Shown: in pieces, positions 12,001-27,000 of the stretch
Layout: every line of letters starts with the position of its first letter
Numbering within the stretch: the stretch's first letter is position 1
The notes under the pieces: model-generated
The model's database searches: none
The model's input: only the letters and a program-made list of their open reading frames with translations
What the model was told of the DNA's origin: nothing
Program-made: the position numbers and the translations under genes
Assembly (NCBI GenBank): GCA_020152595.1
Contig: JAIGNY010004252.1
Span: forward strand, 169,001-233,000
DNA from: Chiridota heheva
Lineage: Eukaryota > Echinodermata > Holothuroidea > Apodida > Chiridotidae
Length of the DNA: 64,000 nt
Reading direction: 5' to 3'

Positions 12001-15000
12001 AGATGAGATAAAGGAACTCATATCTGCTTAAATAAACAACATAATGAACCTAAAACAGGGTAAGGGGCATGGTGCCCCCACTTTCAGATCCTTCTGTATG
12101 TGCGGAACCTACTTTTCAATATACCACTGTGGTAAATTTAGGCCTACGGTACTACTAGATACTTAATTACCTCCATCAACGAAGTTGGGTAGAGGTTATG
12201 TTTTCTCCCGTTTGTCTGTTTGTTTGTCATCAAGATATATCAACTGATGATTGAATTTGGATTAAGTTTAGTGTGTGGTTTTGTTCCTGCTTAAGGAAGA
12301 AGTGATTAAAATTTGAGACATTGGAACAGGGGAAGGGTGCAAATGAGGGGTGGGGACATGTTTTTGCCTTGTTTGTCTGTCATCAAGATATCTCAAGAAC
12401 TGATGATTGGATTTGGATTAACTTTGGTGTGTGGTTTTGTTTCTGTGATTAAAATTGAGACATTTTGTAAGAGGGTAAGGGTGGAAGAGATGGTGGGGAC
12501 ATTTTAAGGTGAATTTGTCTGTCATCAAGATATGTCCATAACAAATTTGGTGGGTATTTTTGTTACTGTGATTAAAGTTTGAGACTAATTGGAACAGAGG
12601 AAGGGCAGAAATTGAAAGGTGGGGATGTTTTGTGATGAGATTTATCAAGACTTAACCCTTACTCTACCACGCGGCGATATTATCGCCGTTTTGGGTGCCC
12701 CGTCTTTGGCCCCGCCTCCCGAGCGCATTTTCAAAATAGTGCTGGTAGAGTAAGGGTTAAGTTGTCAAGACAAAGTTAAAACTTTCCAATGAAATGTGCT
12801 GAACAATAACTTTGAGCTCTAAATGAAAATCCTAACAATACATTTTCTGGACTCAAAGAGACTTACATAAAGTGTTTTCTGGAATCAATAAAAATGAAAC
12901 AATCGCTTTGTGGCATGAATGGAAAATGATGGAATGTGAATCCTGGCTGAATAAAGCTCAAACAATGATGCTTCACTTGAATGAAACTGAAAACAATGGT
13001 ATTGCCTTGGAAGAAATCCAGTCAGAAGATAATCTTCAAGTGTTCGGTATGCAAATGATCATTACAGATCAAAACTTCCACAAGTTCTCTTTCCTCTTCA
13101 TCGACTGCTCCACTGGGAAGGCTCCTCTGCAGGTGCTGCCTCCTGTTCTAACCTTACCCTCTCCTCAAGGTTGCCCGATGGAGCCTCAATCTACATGTAC
13201 TCTGCTGAAGCAAAGGCTATGCTCCTGGCCTTAAACTTTGTTGAACTCTCTTTGAACAAGACACTTTGCTCCAGTTCACTCTGCTGTAAATGAGTACCAC
13301 AGGGTTGGAAAACCATGTGAACACCGGAATGCCTTTCATCTCAGCAGGAACAAATCATTTATAAAAGAAATAATCAAATGTTAAAAAAAAATCCACAACA
13401 TGAATTTTGATGGCAAAAAAGCATGAAAAACCTCAAATTTCCTGGGGGCTTTGTCCCATGGAACCCCCACAAGAGGTTCCTGTTAGGGCCCTTTACAGTA
13501 ACTGGGCCCCTGGACAGGACCCCATGCTGTTATGGCGCGTGTGCAAATGAGAACAGCAGCCATTATTTCTTTATGTTTGTGGGAACAGTTCCAAGGTATT
13601 CCTACCCTGGAGTAAGAGCACTGCTGGGAAGTTAATCTGTGACAGACCGGTGTCCTATCCAGGGAGTCCATGTGCTCTCATCGGCCCACCCCAAAGAAAC
13701 CACGGATGTGAAGCTCCAACATGATGAGTCATCATGGCCTGAGTATGTAAATTTAAGTCTTGGGAAAGTTAGAGAAGTAGATCAATCAATACCTGTAGGA
13801 ACTATGCATACCAGGCAGACCCCTAGCTTTGCTGTTTCACAGGGGCTTTGTCCCATGGAACCCTCACAATCCATGGGCCAGCCCTGCCCCCTTGGGGTCT
13901 GCCCTGCCCCTCATGAGATAAAAAAAAAAAAAATTAAATTACATTTTTTTCTTTGAATTTAACTTTAATTAGCCTTATGAATGAAATACCTTACATGGAT
14001 ACAGAACACAGAATGATAGCATAGTAAGCAATTGTCCTGTTTGGCTAATGACTGGTCCTTATCAGTCAGAAAAGCCTCATTCTGAGATGTATGATTATAG
14101 CTAAAATCCCAGAGCTTCTTCATCAGGAGATTGAGCTTTAAGGGGGCCCCTAGACTCCATTCCGAAAAGACACAGCACTTTGCGTGCACACTAATATGCC
14201 CCTCAACAAGTCCAGCACCCTGCCCCTTGATCAAGCTAGGAGTCTGTACAGTTCTTATTCAACTCATAAATTTTTTTGATTGTTTTGTATTCAGGACATC
14301 AGGAAATTCTTCAGTCCAGTACGGAAGTCAACGTCAAGCAACCAATCAAAAGACAGCAGTAAAGGAAGTAAGAGGAAGAGAATAGAAAACGATGATGACT
14401 TTCGGGACCCAAAGAAGAAGCTGACATCTAAGAAGGAAAAGGGAAAGAAAGGGAACATCATTTTTGATTCAGGTTCAGATTATGACTTTCTTGTAGATTG
14501 TAGGTATGGTTAACGAGGACTAAAGAATTAAATTAGATCAGTTGACAAACTAAAAGCTGAACGATAAGATTGTACCTTCCCGAAATGATGAAACGTACAA
14601 TTTGGAAATTGTTTTGATCTGATATTGACATGGAAAAATCAGGGCTCTCCTTTTTTTATGAAGTTTGGTAATTTTACTCCTCAAAATTGAGATATACTGT
14701 ATTGTACTGTACTGTATTTCTTTTGTGATGTTTCCAAAGTTTGTTGGCAATGTTCCTTTGTGTGTTACAATGACAATGTACAGGTCTCCATTTGTACAAA
14801 AATATGTATTTTCCATTTTGAGGTTTGTAGGAAAGTGTTCTTTAAATGAAAATTATAAGTGCATCTCCTTAAGACTTTAGTAATTTTCATCCAAAATATT
14901 TTCTACTACCCTACCTCATACTTCTGTCAACAAGCCCATTCTGTTTTCAAGCTTTAAATAGTAGAGCAGGGGTGTCGCCAGCCTTTTGGAGTGGGAGGTC

Positions 15001-18000
15001 AAAGAGGGAAATATTTGGACCTTTTAGCATATTTTCTGGACCATTTTACCATTAATTGTCATTTTACTTTAGTTTTTTTTTTTATGCGGGGAGGAGGGGC
15101 GGGGAGGAGTCTAGAAAATTGATCGTTTAGATCTTTATTCAGAGTGCAAAGTCATTGTTCAGCACATTCCATTAGAAAGTTTCAACTTAACATGTAGTCT
15201 TGTCATTTTAGTCTTGACAGATCCATCCTAAAACATCCCCACCCCTCAATTTCTGCCCTTCCCATGTTTCAATTAGTCCCAAATCACTTCTTTATGAAAC
15301 AGTAACAAAACCACACACCAAATTAAATCTAAATCCAACCATAAGTTCTTGAGACATCTTGATAACAGACAAACAGGCAAAAACATAATGAACCCCACCC
15401 ATAGTTCTTTAGCTTGATGACAGACAAACAAACCAAAAACATTCCTCTGTTCCAATATGTCTCAAATTGTTATCAGTTCTCCCTTAAACAGAAACAAAAT
15501 CACACCAAATTTAATCCAAATCCAATCATCAGTTCTTAAGATATCTTGATGACAGGCAAACAGGCAAAAACATGTCCCCACCCCCAATATTCCAATATGT
15601 CTCAAATTATTATCATTTCTTCCTTAAGCAGAAACAAAATCACACACCAAATTTGATTCAAATCCAGTCCCCAGTTCTTGAGATGACAAACAAAGAGACC
15701 AACAATCAAACAAACATATTTACAGAGGTGAAAACATAATCTCTGTCCAACTTCGTTGGCAGAGGTAATAAATAGGCCTGGAATAAAAAAATATTGTTTA
15801 AGTGGGCCAATTTTAAATTATTTTAACATGATTTTCAGAGATGTTAAAGGAGAGAAAGTCTGGCTTTTTCTTCATTTAATATGATAGAAATGATAATTAT
15901 AAGTCATCTGAAGAACTTGCACTTTAAAACAATTTGGCATATATTTTGTAATTTATTAAAACATAAATTATGTTAATATAAACTTACATGTGAGTGCCCA
16001 TTTTGTTCATATGCCCTCTGATGTCATACACCCAGTGCAGATTAGATTGTTAGTTTTTTAATCTAATTTCAAATGAATGTTTCTTCATAATCTACATGCA
16101 ATTTCATATTTTCTAAGAACAAATTTTTTCTTTGCATGGGCCTCAGAATTGATATTTGTGTATGATACTGTAGTAATGATTCAAGTCCTTAAACTTCATA
16201 TGAAAGCATTTTAAAAAAAAAATTTCAAAGAGAATTTCAAAAGATATACATTATGTGTGTTTGCACATAGGGAAAATAATGTCATTATAGGCATGAGTTC
16301 CAAGCAAAATAAGACAAAATGTCAGCGCCCATGTTACAACTCCAAACTTGGATAACTTCAGATTGGAATAAGATTTTGTGATGGGGTTTTTGGTCGTTGG
16401 TTTATTTTTAATTCTCTATCATATATGAAGCTAGAATATTTGACTTTGTCTCATTTAAGACAAATAGCTTATTTGTCTCGAGGTAGAGTACCTCTGTAGA
16501 AAAAGATACTGTACTTGCATCAATGCCAAGGAATTAGTTGTGTTTCCTACAGTAGATGTCCTTTAGCAATTAACTTAATGGATGATAATGATTATCAGCT
16601 TGATTTAAAAAGGGGCAGGGTGTTAGATTGTTGAGCGGCACATTAATGTGCATGCTAAGCGCTGTGTCTTTTCGGCATGGAGTTTAAGGGCCCCCTTAAG
16701 GTTCAATCACATGGTGAAGAAGCTTTGAGATTTTAGCTATAATTATACCTCAGAATGAAATTATTCTGATTTATTAGGACTATTCATGAGCCAAACAGGA
16801 CAATTGCTTACTATGCTATTATTCTGTGTTCTGTATCCACGTAAGGTATTTATTTATAAGGTTTATTAAGATTATTAAGTTTGAAAAAAAGAATAATATT
16901 TGTTTTTCTCTTGAGAGCAGGGCGGCCCCACTGAGGGGCAGGGCGGGCCGCTCCTGTAAAACAGCAAAGCTAGGGGTCTGATTATTAATAATATTGACAT
17001 AATGAATAGGCCTAATCCTTTTGTCTGTATTAATTTTTTCAATCATTTGTGTCATTTTATTTACAGATTCTGATGATGACGTTCAGGTTGTGGCCAACAC
17101 CCCTCCCAAACAAAAAACAGGTATGATTTTTAAAGTTTTGTAGCTTTGCTAACGGACCCCTTGCTTGATGTGAAAAGGGGCAGGGCGCTACATGTAGATT
17201 TCTTGAGGGTCACATTAATGTTCGTGAAGCGCTGCGCCTTTTCGGCGTGGGATCCATTGACCAGCTAAAGCCTTAAGGCTTGAGCTCCTGGTGAAGCTCT
17301 GGGATTTTAGTTATAATCCTACCTCAGAAATCAGAACGAAACTATTCATAAGCCAAACAGGACAATTTTTACTATTGCTATCATTCTGTGTTCTGTATCC
17401 ATGTAAGGTATTTCACATATGAGGTTAAAATTAAGTGTTTAAAGAAGTTGACCTCTTAAACATGTGTCATTGAGGGGCCAAAGAGGGGCAGGGCCGGCCT
17501 CCCCTCTGAAACAACAAAGCTAGGACACTGGTTTTGTTTAGTCAACACTAGTATACAGTACCTGCACTGCTGATAGCTATAGGATTCTGTATGTAGATAC
17601 CGTTATAAAGGGCCCCTGCTCTATCTAATAAGCACCCAACCAATAATTTTTGACTGATAAAATCATTTCTTTGAAGAATTAAAATAAGTTTTGTTACATT
17701 ATTTGCTTATTTTGCGTTTGATGCTCATGATGTTTTTGTGTGGTTATTATGGGACTAGTATAGAACCAGTTCACACAATGCAGTTTGAATAGCACACTTT
17801 ATACCTCGAGCATGGGCGCATATCAAGAAAAAAGTTTGGGTCTAAAGAGTGGTGGAATTCTATTTTCGTAAGCTCCTGGGCGCTTATTATGTTGAATACA
17901 GTATATAGATTAGTGGTATGCTTATAGACAAAGCATTTATTTTGTTTACATCAAACCGCTTATCGCTTCCCTAGTTCGTGACCACTGGCAAACCTCATGG

Positions 18001-21000
18001 AACTCCCAAATTGATAACAAACTCCACGTCATCCAGCCCACCATTCCGATCAAACCCACCATCCACAACCTCTCTCGTATCGACAAGGTTCACATTACCC
18101 GTCTTAGAATAGGTCACACCCACCTCACTCACTCCCACCTCCTTATTGGCCCCCCCCCAACCCCTCTGCAACAATTGCCATTGCACCCTCACAGTCCATC
18201 ACGTTCTCCTTGCTTGTCCCCTGTACAACCTTTCCAGAGCTTCCCTCGCTCCCCACTACTCAATTGCTGAGTTCTTCCAAAAAAACCCTCTGGATAAAAT
18301 TATCTCCTTCCTTCATCATGCTTCCCTCTACAACCATATTTAATGCTCCTCTTCCACGCCCTCTCTACTTTGTTTTTTTCACCCATGCACCTCCTCTCTC
18401 GATCACAGCTTTCTGACTTTTTATTCTTGTATTTCTCTTATTCTCCCCCTGTTTCCTTTCCTTCCTACCTCTAGAATGATCTGACCTCTCAGGCACAATT
18501 TGACCCTCGTTGTTGTGGTGCCGTTAAGCCCTCATCAAACAAACATCTATTGGCATTTCTTGAGTGCCAAAACCAAATAAGAAACTGTAACAAGTGATGT
18601 TTCATGTCATTTATCCTCAACAAAAAAAAAAACTTAAAAAAGTAGACAACTCCTCCAATCCCCCATTCCTGCCCCCTACCCCTTTCCCCTACTTGTCATA
18701 TATTCTCACTTGTTAAATACACCATTCATTTCTTTTCTTTTTTCATTACGTTACTTTGGACCTAAGTTTCTTTTGAATTATGTTAATCTTTCTGGAAAAA
18801 TTGGCCTCTGTTGACATGCTGTTAAACACCACCAAGCTAAACTCGCTAAAGCCTGTTGCAGGTGAGGATGCATAAGATCTGTGATGTATTTGATGTTTGT
18901 AAATATAGAACATATCAGTGATGAGCTAAATTGCGAAGAGCTTTGTATGAAACAAGAACTAATTGATTGAAATAGATTCACTAACAAAATCTGCAACCAT
19001 TGCAAGGTAATTTGTCAGTGGTAATGGAATCAAAAAGTGTATGGCTAATGCCTCGTCATCATCCATCGGCCACAGCCGAGATGCAATAAACGTCTATGAG
19101 TTATGAAATAAGCCACACCCACCATAGCAACGCAGTAACTAGGTGGGGGAAAACAATCCTTAAATCTGCATTGACATTCAAATATTTGCGAGGCCTGCTG
19201 CAAGCTTTGGTCCAGTTATGGCAATTCTCTGGATCTGTAGAGTTTTTAGCAAAAGGGATAAACAAAGTTCAGTTTGCTTACTGTTCTGGGTAACAGCAAT
19301 CAGATTTACAAAGCGCGAGCGGGACTAGCACAATTTATGTTTACCGTTTTTCTGTCGCTCAGTCTCTGTGTGTGTGTGCAGAAATTTGTTTTGTACAGTA
19401 AATTGCATTAACTGCATGAATGCACATTGGTAGCTAGTTGTATTGTACCAGTACCACGTAGGATGTTTGCCCCACTTTACATGTAGTTAAACAGATTTTG
19501 TTGCTAGGCAAACTCATGCGGTGATTGGTTGAAAAAAGCTGACAATCATCTAACTCAGACAGGTCAATTGGCAACAACCTTCCACGTGCTTCTCTCTGAC
19601 ATAGCTCTTGGACTTGGGGAGTCTTGCATCTCTTGCAATACCATCCTGCAGAGAATGGTGTATCCTTGACATGGTGACATTTTGTGACAAAATTTCATTG
19701 TCCAAAAATCTGTGACATTCTGTGACATTTTGAAAGTTTTGTGACAGAATGCAACAAAGTGAACATAAACAGATGTATTCAAATTTGTCTGCCATTTTGT
19801 AACATGTTTTACCCCTTCACTCACATTCATTGGCACTAGGCCATGTCTTTTATGACCGTGCAGTATTCTTTTGCATTGTATAGGGCCTACTGTATTATAG
19901 CTTGTCAGTGTATTTGTTATGTAGGAACTTTCATCTCTGTGATCGTGGGAAAGCCAAAGAGATTTTTATGAAACGGCCAAAACCAAATGATCCTTTCTAT
20001 GAGCATCACCGGTAAACTGGTCATGATGTGTGAAGCTACGCCAATGAAATGTGACTTAGGCAAAACTGATGTGACATTTTGTGCAAAAGGTGCCACAAAT
20101 TATGTGACATTTGAGACATTTATGTGACAAATTTGAAATTTTGTGACATGACATTTTTTGACAGGCCATCATTCATCACCGGGATCCTAGAAAGTCATAC
20201 GTCACCTACTTCTTTGTGTTGTGGGAAGTCCACTAAGTTGTAGATCAAATATAATTTGATCCTCTGTTCAATGGCAGTGCGCAAAGCATGCTTTCTTCCT
20301 TACACAGTTGTAGAAATTGACTGGACGTTCCTGTACTGTCTACTGAAAGGGCGTTAGAATAGTTAAAGGACAGGTATCTCCCATAAATACATTCAGAAGT
20401 GAACGTGGCGTGCTTGCACCATCACTTCGTTTTTCAATTTTCCCTATCAATCGCGAGAAATCTGACGTGCTATTGATCACATATCCGCCGAACCAAACAT
20501 ACGGGCCTATACAATATAGAAAACATCACAGATTTTTCGCAATCAATAAGGAAAAATGAAAATCGGAAGTGACGTTACCAGTGCAGCGGAGTTCACTTCG
20601 AATTTATTTATGTGACGATACTTTTCCTTGAAGCAATAGTTTAGGGAAGTGGTCATTAATCCTTCCAAAGTATGATTATTTTTTATCTTGTGATAAATGT
20701 TGTGATTCATCATGATTTTTTTCTCATGCAGGAAATGGTGTTAAAAAGGGTTTCCATACGGTCAGGTCAACCCCACCCCGGAAGGTGAAACAGGCAACCC
20801 CCGTCAAGAAAAATGTTTCCGCCTTGGATTTTTTTGGTGCGGAACCTGTGAAGCAGTCTGAAAAGAAATCTGAAAAGAGCAAGAGACGAGAGGTATGAGA
20901 ATGGCCTTAAAGGGAAGTTGTTGTCCCATAAATGAATTTGGAGGTGAACGTTGCCGTGCTGGTAACTTCACTTCTGGTCTTCAATTTCTTTATTGATTGC

Positions 21001-24000
21001 GAGAAATTTGTGATGCTATGGATAACACATGAAGGCACTTATGTTCGCCGGTCCAACTAATGTGAGATCGATAACATCGCAGACTTCTCGCAATCAAGTG
21101 ACGTTACCAGCACGGCAGCGTTCACTTCTGAATGTATCTATGGGACGATACGTTTCCTTTGTATCTTATACACAGATATAAATACGCTTAGAACTGCAGA
21201 TCTGTAACAGCACAAGCGGTCATAGAACTGCAGATCTGTAACAGTACAAGCGGTCATAGAACTGCAGATCTGTAACAGTACAAGCGGTCATAGAACTGCA
21301 GATCTGTATACCGCATAGACACAAATCGTCCCTTATTTGACATAGTGGCGAATGTGAAAAAGGTGGTTGATCGTTTTGACATAGTGACGAATGTGGAATC
21401 AACAAAGATTACAATATTTTTGTTGTGGTTATTGAGGGGCTAGTATAGAACCAGTTCACACAATGCAGTTTGAATAACACATTGTATGTAACTGCTGAGT
21501 ACGGGCTCTTATTGGGAAGAAACTTTGGGCCGAACAGTTGGTGCAATTCTATTTTTGTAAGGGCCCTGGGTGCTTATTTAGTCAAATACGTTATTTGCAG
21601 TTTAGATAACTTATTAGTTATAGAAAACGAGAAAAATACATGTATAAATGATAGTAATATGCGTTTAAAGACATTCGTCACTATGTCAAAATTTAAAAAA
21701 TGCTTTTTCAGTCGATCCTACATTCATCGCTATGTCAAAACAGGGACGAAACAGGCTTAGAACTGCATCTCTGTATCTGTAGATGCAAATGGGCTTAGAA
21801 CCGCATCTCTGTATCTGTAGATGCAAGCGGGCTTAAAATTGCATATCTGTAGATACAAATGGTCTTAAAATTGCAGATCTATACCCATAGATGCAAAAAG
21901 GCTTACAATTATAGATCTATATCTGTAGTATAAGCTGAGAACTGGAGTATATACAAACTGGCATAGAATTGCATTTCTCTACCTGTATATATAAAGTGCA
22001 AATCTATTTGAGTATTCGGTCATCTGGGCGTTTTGAACATCCGGGACTCTTTGTCAGTGAAAACGTGCTACAATTTGTGCACAAATGAACACCACCCTTT
22101 ATTCTGCGTATGCATGATACATATATTTCAAACTTCAAGATGTTCTTTTCTACTATATTTTTCCACATTTTCAACAATTTCCTGCAAAATTACCAAAGTG
22201 AACCTAGAAATTTAGGCCTCTTAAAAGTGATTCATTTCACTGGCTGTAATGGTAAAATGCTTTCGTTTTCACCCACAAAGTGGTTGTTCAGATTTACGCA
22301 CGTTATTGTGACGTCATCCCGATTACTTGAATACCCGTAGATACAAGTACCGTATTCGATGTAATAAGCACCTGGGGCGCTAAAGAAAATATAACTGCAC
22401 CATTTTGTTTAGGCCTGATGTTTCTTTCCAATAAGCGCCCATGCTCCGCGGCGGCATACAATGTGTTATTCGAACTGCATTGTTTGAACTGGTTCCATAC
22501 TAGCCCCACAATACCCACCACAAAATCATCATGAGCGCCAGATGCAAAATAAGCAAATAATGTATCAAAACTTATTTTAAGTATATAAATTAATCAAATA
22601 AATTATATTATCGGTCACAAAATGTTGGTCGGGCGCATAGCAGGGGCGCTTATTAAGTCGAATACGGTAAGCTTAGAATCTATAACTGTAGATGCAAATA
22701 GGCATCTACTGTACAACCTCTCTCTCTCCAAAGCCAACCTGCTTTCTCTCCAAAGCCAACCTATTCTCTCTCCAAAGCCAACCTACTCTCTCCAAAGCCA
22801 ACTTATTCTCTCTTCAAAGCCAACCTACTTTCTCTCCGAAGTCAACCCACAGTACTCTTTTCTCCAAAGCCAACCTACTCTTCTCTCCAAAGCCAACCTG
22901 CTCTTCTCTCCAAAGCCAACCTACTCTTCTCTTTAAAGCCAACCTACTCTCTCCAAAGCCAACCTACTCTCTCTCCAAAGCCAACCTACCCATCTCTCCA
23001 AAGCCAACCTACTCTCTCTCTCTAAAGCCAACCTATTCTCTCTCTAGAGTCAACCTACTCTCTCTCTAAAGCCAACCTACACTCTCTCCAAAGCCGACCT
23101 ACCTTCTCTTCTCTCCCTCTCCAAAGCCAACCTAATCTCTCTCTAGAGCCAACCTACTCTCTCTCCAAAGCCAACCTACACTCTCTCCAAAGCCAACCTA
23201 CTCTCTCTCTCTAAAGCCAACCTATTCTCTCTCTAGAGCCAACCTACTCTCTCTCTAAAGCCAACCTACACTCTCTCCAAAGCCAACCTACTCTTCTCTC
23301 CAAAGCCGTGCTAATCTCTCTCTAGAGCCAACCTACTCTCTCTCCAAAGCCAACCTACACTCTCTCCAAAGCCAACCTACTCTTCTCTCCAAAGCCAACC
23401 TACTCTCTCTTTAAAGCCAACCTAATCTCTCTCCAAAGCCAAGCTAATCTCTCTCTCTAGAGCCAACCTACTCTCTCTCCAAAGCCAAGCTACACTCTCT
23501 CCAAAGCCAACCTACTCTTCTCTCCAAAGCCAACCTACTCTCTCTTTAAAGCCAACCTGCTCTTTTCTCCAAAGCCAACCTACTCTCTCTCCAGAGACTT
23601 CAAAATAAAGCCTCTCGCCTTAAGTGTTAAGAGTGCTTCTTCCACAGCTTTCTTTTAAAAACTTCTCAAAACTCACTTGTACACCTTTTATCTATATTTC
23701 ATTGTGAACTCAGGTGCATCATCTTTACCTGCACTTTGTAACCATTGTTTGAACAAAAGGTGCAGCGTATAAATGCCGGAATGTATGTATCTATAGGCCT
23801 ACCAGTAGAATAGTTCATCAAAATTATTCTGAAGAAGAGTGGCAAAATCATGGTACGATTATTCCAAGCTTTTCAAATATCTTGATGGTTGACAAATGTT
23901 TAATTTCTATGGTATGTGTTACTTACTTTCAGGATTTTTACACTATTTATTGCACTGATTCTTCTGAACATATGAAGTGGAACAGTGTTGGTGCTGCATG

Positions 24001-27000
24001 GCCTGCCCCTTTTTTGGTAATTAGCGCCTTAAGTACGCTTTTATGGACCAAGCAAGTGGACGCCAGTGCACCACAACTGGTTATCAAAGGCCGTGGACAT
24101 TGACTTGGTTGTCGATGTTATGTCTGTCCGTACGTCGTACCTGTGTTCTCGTCCGGGTCGCATTAAGCGTTTCGTGATAGCATTTGTACTATCATAACCG
24201 AATACGCAGGCGACGACCCCGTCATTGTAATTGTGTGTTCAACTCTCTCAAGCGAGTGGTTTGGGCAAGTTTGATTGATTCCAATTTTTCTCTCTTTGTA
24301 GACTGAGAACGGTGGAAGATCCAAAATACCGAAGCTAGAGTTGGAGAACCACGAGGACGAGAGCTTCCAAGAAACACTGAAGCAACTAGATCAAAAGGGT
24401 TCACCAAAAAAGGTAGCTAGCAGGGTTTTCTCTGTGTGGGTTGGGGATGGTCAACCTGCCAATCAGCTATTGACCAATAAGGTTCCAGTACTACTTCACC
24501 TGGTAAACATGACAGTGGCATAGCCAAGATTTTCATGTTGGTGGGGTTAGTAACAAAAAATAAACCGACAGGATACAAAATATGGCCCCTGCCGAAGAAC
24601 GGTACTAATTTTGAACCGATAAAAATGAAATATTGAGGAGTAATGGTGGGGTGATCACCCTTTGGCTATGCCACTGTACCATGGTTTGTAATGAATGTTC
24701 ATTACATATTAGAGCTTCACAACTGACATTGAACTTCATCTGCATACCAAAATATTTCTGAACAAGAAATTTTAGAACTAATGGTTTGTACTGTTTTTAG
24801 TTCAGAGTGCACAATAGAAAAGATGGAAAACTTCCTGTTTTTTCTCGTTATGGAGGAACTAATAGCTTGTGGTTCCTCTAGTGTGGCAGTGTGTCATCAC
24901 CAAGAAACATTGGAAAATACATCACATGTAGGTCAAAAGTGTAAAGTTTTACATCCCGGAAATGCCAACATAAATGTACATTACTACATGGGTGGTGTAC
25001 AGCTGCTTGAGGTATACAAGGAGAAGGATTTGGGTGTTGCTGTTTTTTGTTCTTTAAGTAGCTCAGTGCATTGTGCTGTAGCGGTAGAAAAAGCCAATTC
25101 TATCTTGGGGATGATTAAAAGAAACTTTTTGCATCTATCTCAAGACATTGTCCTTAAAAATCCTTGGTTCAAATCCTTGTACAAATCCTTGGTTCATCCT
25201 CATTTGAAGCATTGTCTTCAATTCTGGAATCCATATTTGAAAAGGGATATTGATTTATTGGAAGGTGTTCAAAGGAGAGCAACAAAGCTGATTTGGGGAT
25301 TATGTTCTTTAAGTTACACCGAGCGCTTCAGGTTACTTAATCTGTCAACATTAGAGGAGGTTGAGAGGTGATATGATACGGGTATTCAAGATTTGGATAA
25401 TGTGGACTTTTGCAAAAAAATTAAGCTTCAAGCAAGCACTACCACCAGAGAACATAAGTCTAAAATGGACAAAGAGCACACACGCTTGGACATACGTAAA
25501 CATTTCTTGAGCAGCGTGTTGTTAACAATTGGAATTCGCTACCTGATTATGTTGTGGACACAAAATCTCTCTTGCAGTTTTAAAATGAAATACGACTCAT
25601 ACAGTGCCAACAGGATCTTAAAGGGTGTAATATGGGCTGGAAGGCTTCCTTACCCTTGGTCACAGAAGCCCATACATGAGTGGATATGGCTGTACTGGTA
25701 AATTCTTGGTAAAAGAATCTTTCCCCAACAACGATAACATTCCAGACCGCTAGCTTAATTTGAAAAGGGGCATGGTGATAGAATTGTTGAGGGGCACATT
25801 AATGCGTGTGCGTGAAGTGCTGCACCTCTTCGGCATGGAGTCCAGGGGCCCCTATAAGGCTCAATTCCCTGGTGAAGCTCTGGGGTTTTAGCTATAATCA
25901 TACTTCAGAATGAAACTGTTCTGACTGATTAGGACCAGTCATTAGCCAAACAACTTCTTACTATGCTATCATTATGTGTCCTGTATCCATATAAGGTATT
26001 TCATTTAATTTTTGTAGTTTTTTTACAAAACGTTTTTTTTTCGAGGGGCAGGGCGGGCCAATGGAAGGGCGGGGTGGGCCACCCCTGTGAAACAGTAAAG
26101 CTAGGGGTCTGCATTTGCAACATCATGTCTTGTCTAACCTTCACTCACTCACACATACGCATGCATTGACAGATCATACAATAACACAACTCAAGTAGGA
26201 ATAATCACACTTCTATTCACACACCTAATTGTTCAATAATTTATCCATTGAAAATTATCTATCCTGCGAAAACAATGGCACCCTGACCAGTACTGGCCAG
26301 CCCGACTGGTACTAACTGACCAGCCCTGTCAATCATGAAAACTTCCTTAGAGCATTGACAAGTTGAAACGCTATTGACATTTAACTTACGCGAAAGAGCA
26401 TCTAAAGTTGTAAAAGAAAAGTGTTTAATTAAGATTTTTTTTTTTTTTTAGGTCTTCGCTTATAACTGATCAAATTACCAAGAATTTTTAATAAAGGCAT
26501 AACTCATGACATAATGTGAAGACTTAGCCAATATTTGTGTGGGATTCTTTGGGAAATAATTTTACTGATGCCATCACATATTTACTGTTTTATTGAATAA
26601 ATAGGCCTGAAAAATGAAAAAGCTGTGAAACGGCCAATTCTGAACCAATTTTTTCATAATTTTAAATGGTGTAATTTTTTGTCTTTCTTTCAACTGTTGC
26701 TCACACACAGGAGATTATTAAAAGATTGGAGAAGAAGTTATGTTTTCCTTTTTTTCCCCTAAAGAGTTCAAAGTCAGGAAGTTTTGCCAGCAAACTTGCA
26801 GAAAAAGCCAAAGCGTCCTCCGTTCTCGTGCCAGATACACCAGAACCATCGTCAAAGAAAACAAGCGTCAAACGGGAGAAGCCGAGTCTTGGGGATTCAC
26901 CAGTGAAGAGGGTGAATGGCAATGGATCACCTAGAAAGGTAACAATCTAGGTTGCACTAAAACTAGTCATGCTTTAAGTCTGATGTTTATGTAAATATGT

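Noticed and set aside
12872-13234. 120-residue open frame as a host gene
   Set aside because: Its right half overlaps an RNase H-type LINE remnant in another frame and the left half has no recognisable feature.
14473-14503. Longer exon 2 using the donor TAG/GTATGG at 14504
   Set aside because: Joining it to exon 3 gives a stop at once, while the donor at 14473 restores the conserved IIFDSDSDDD.
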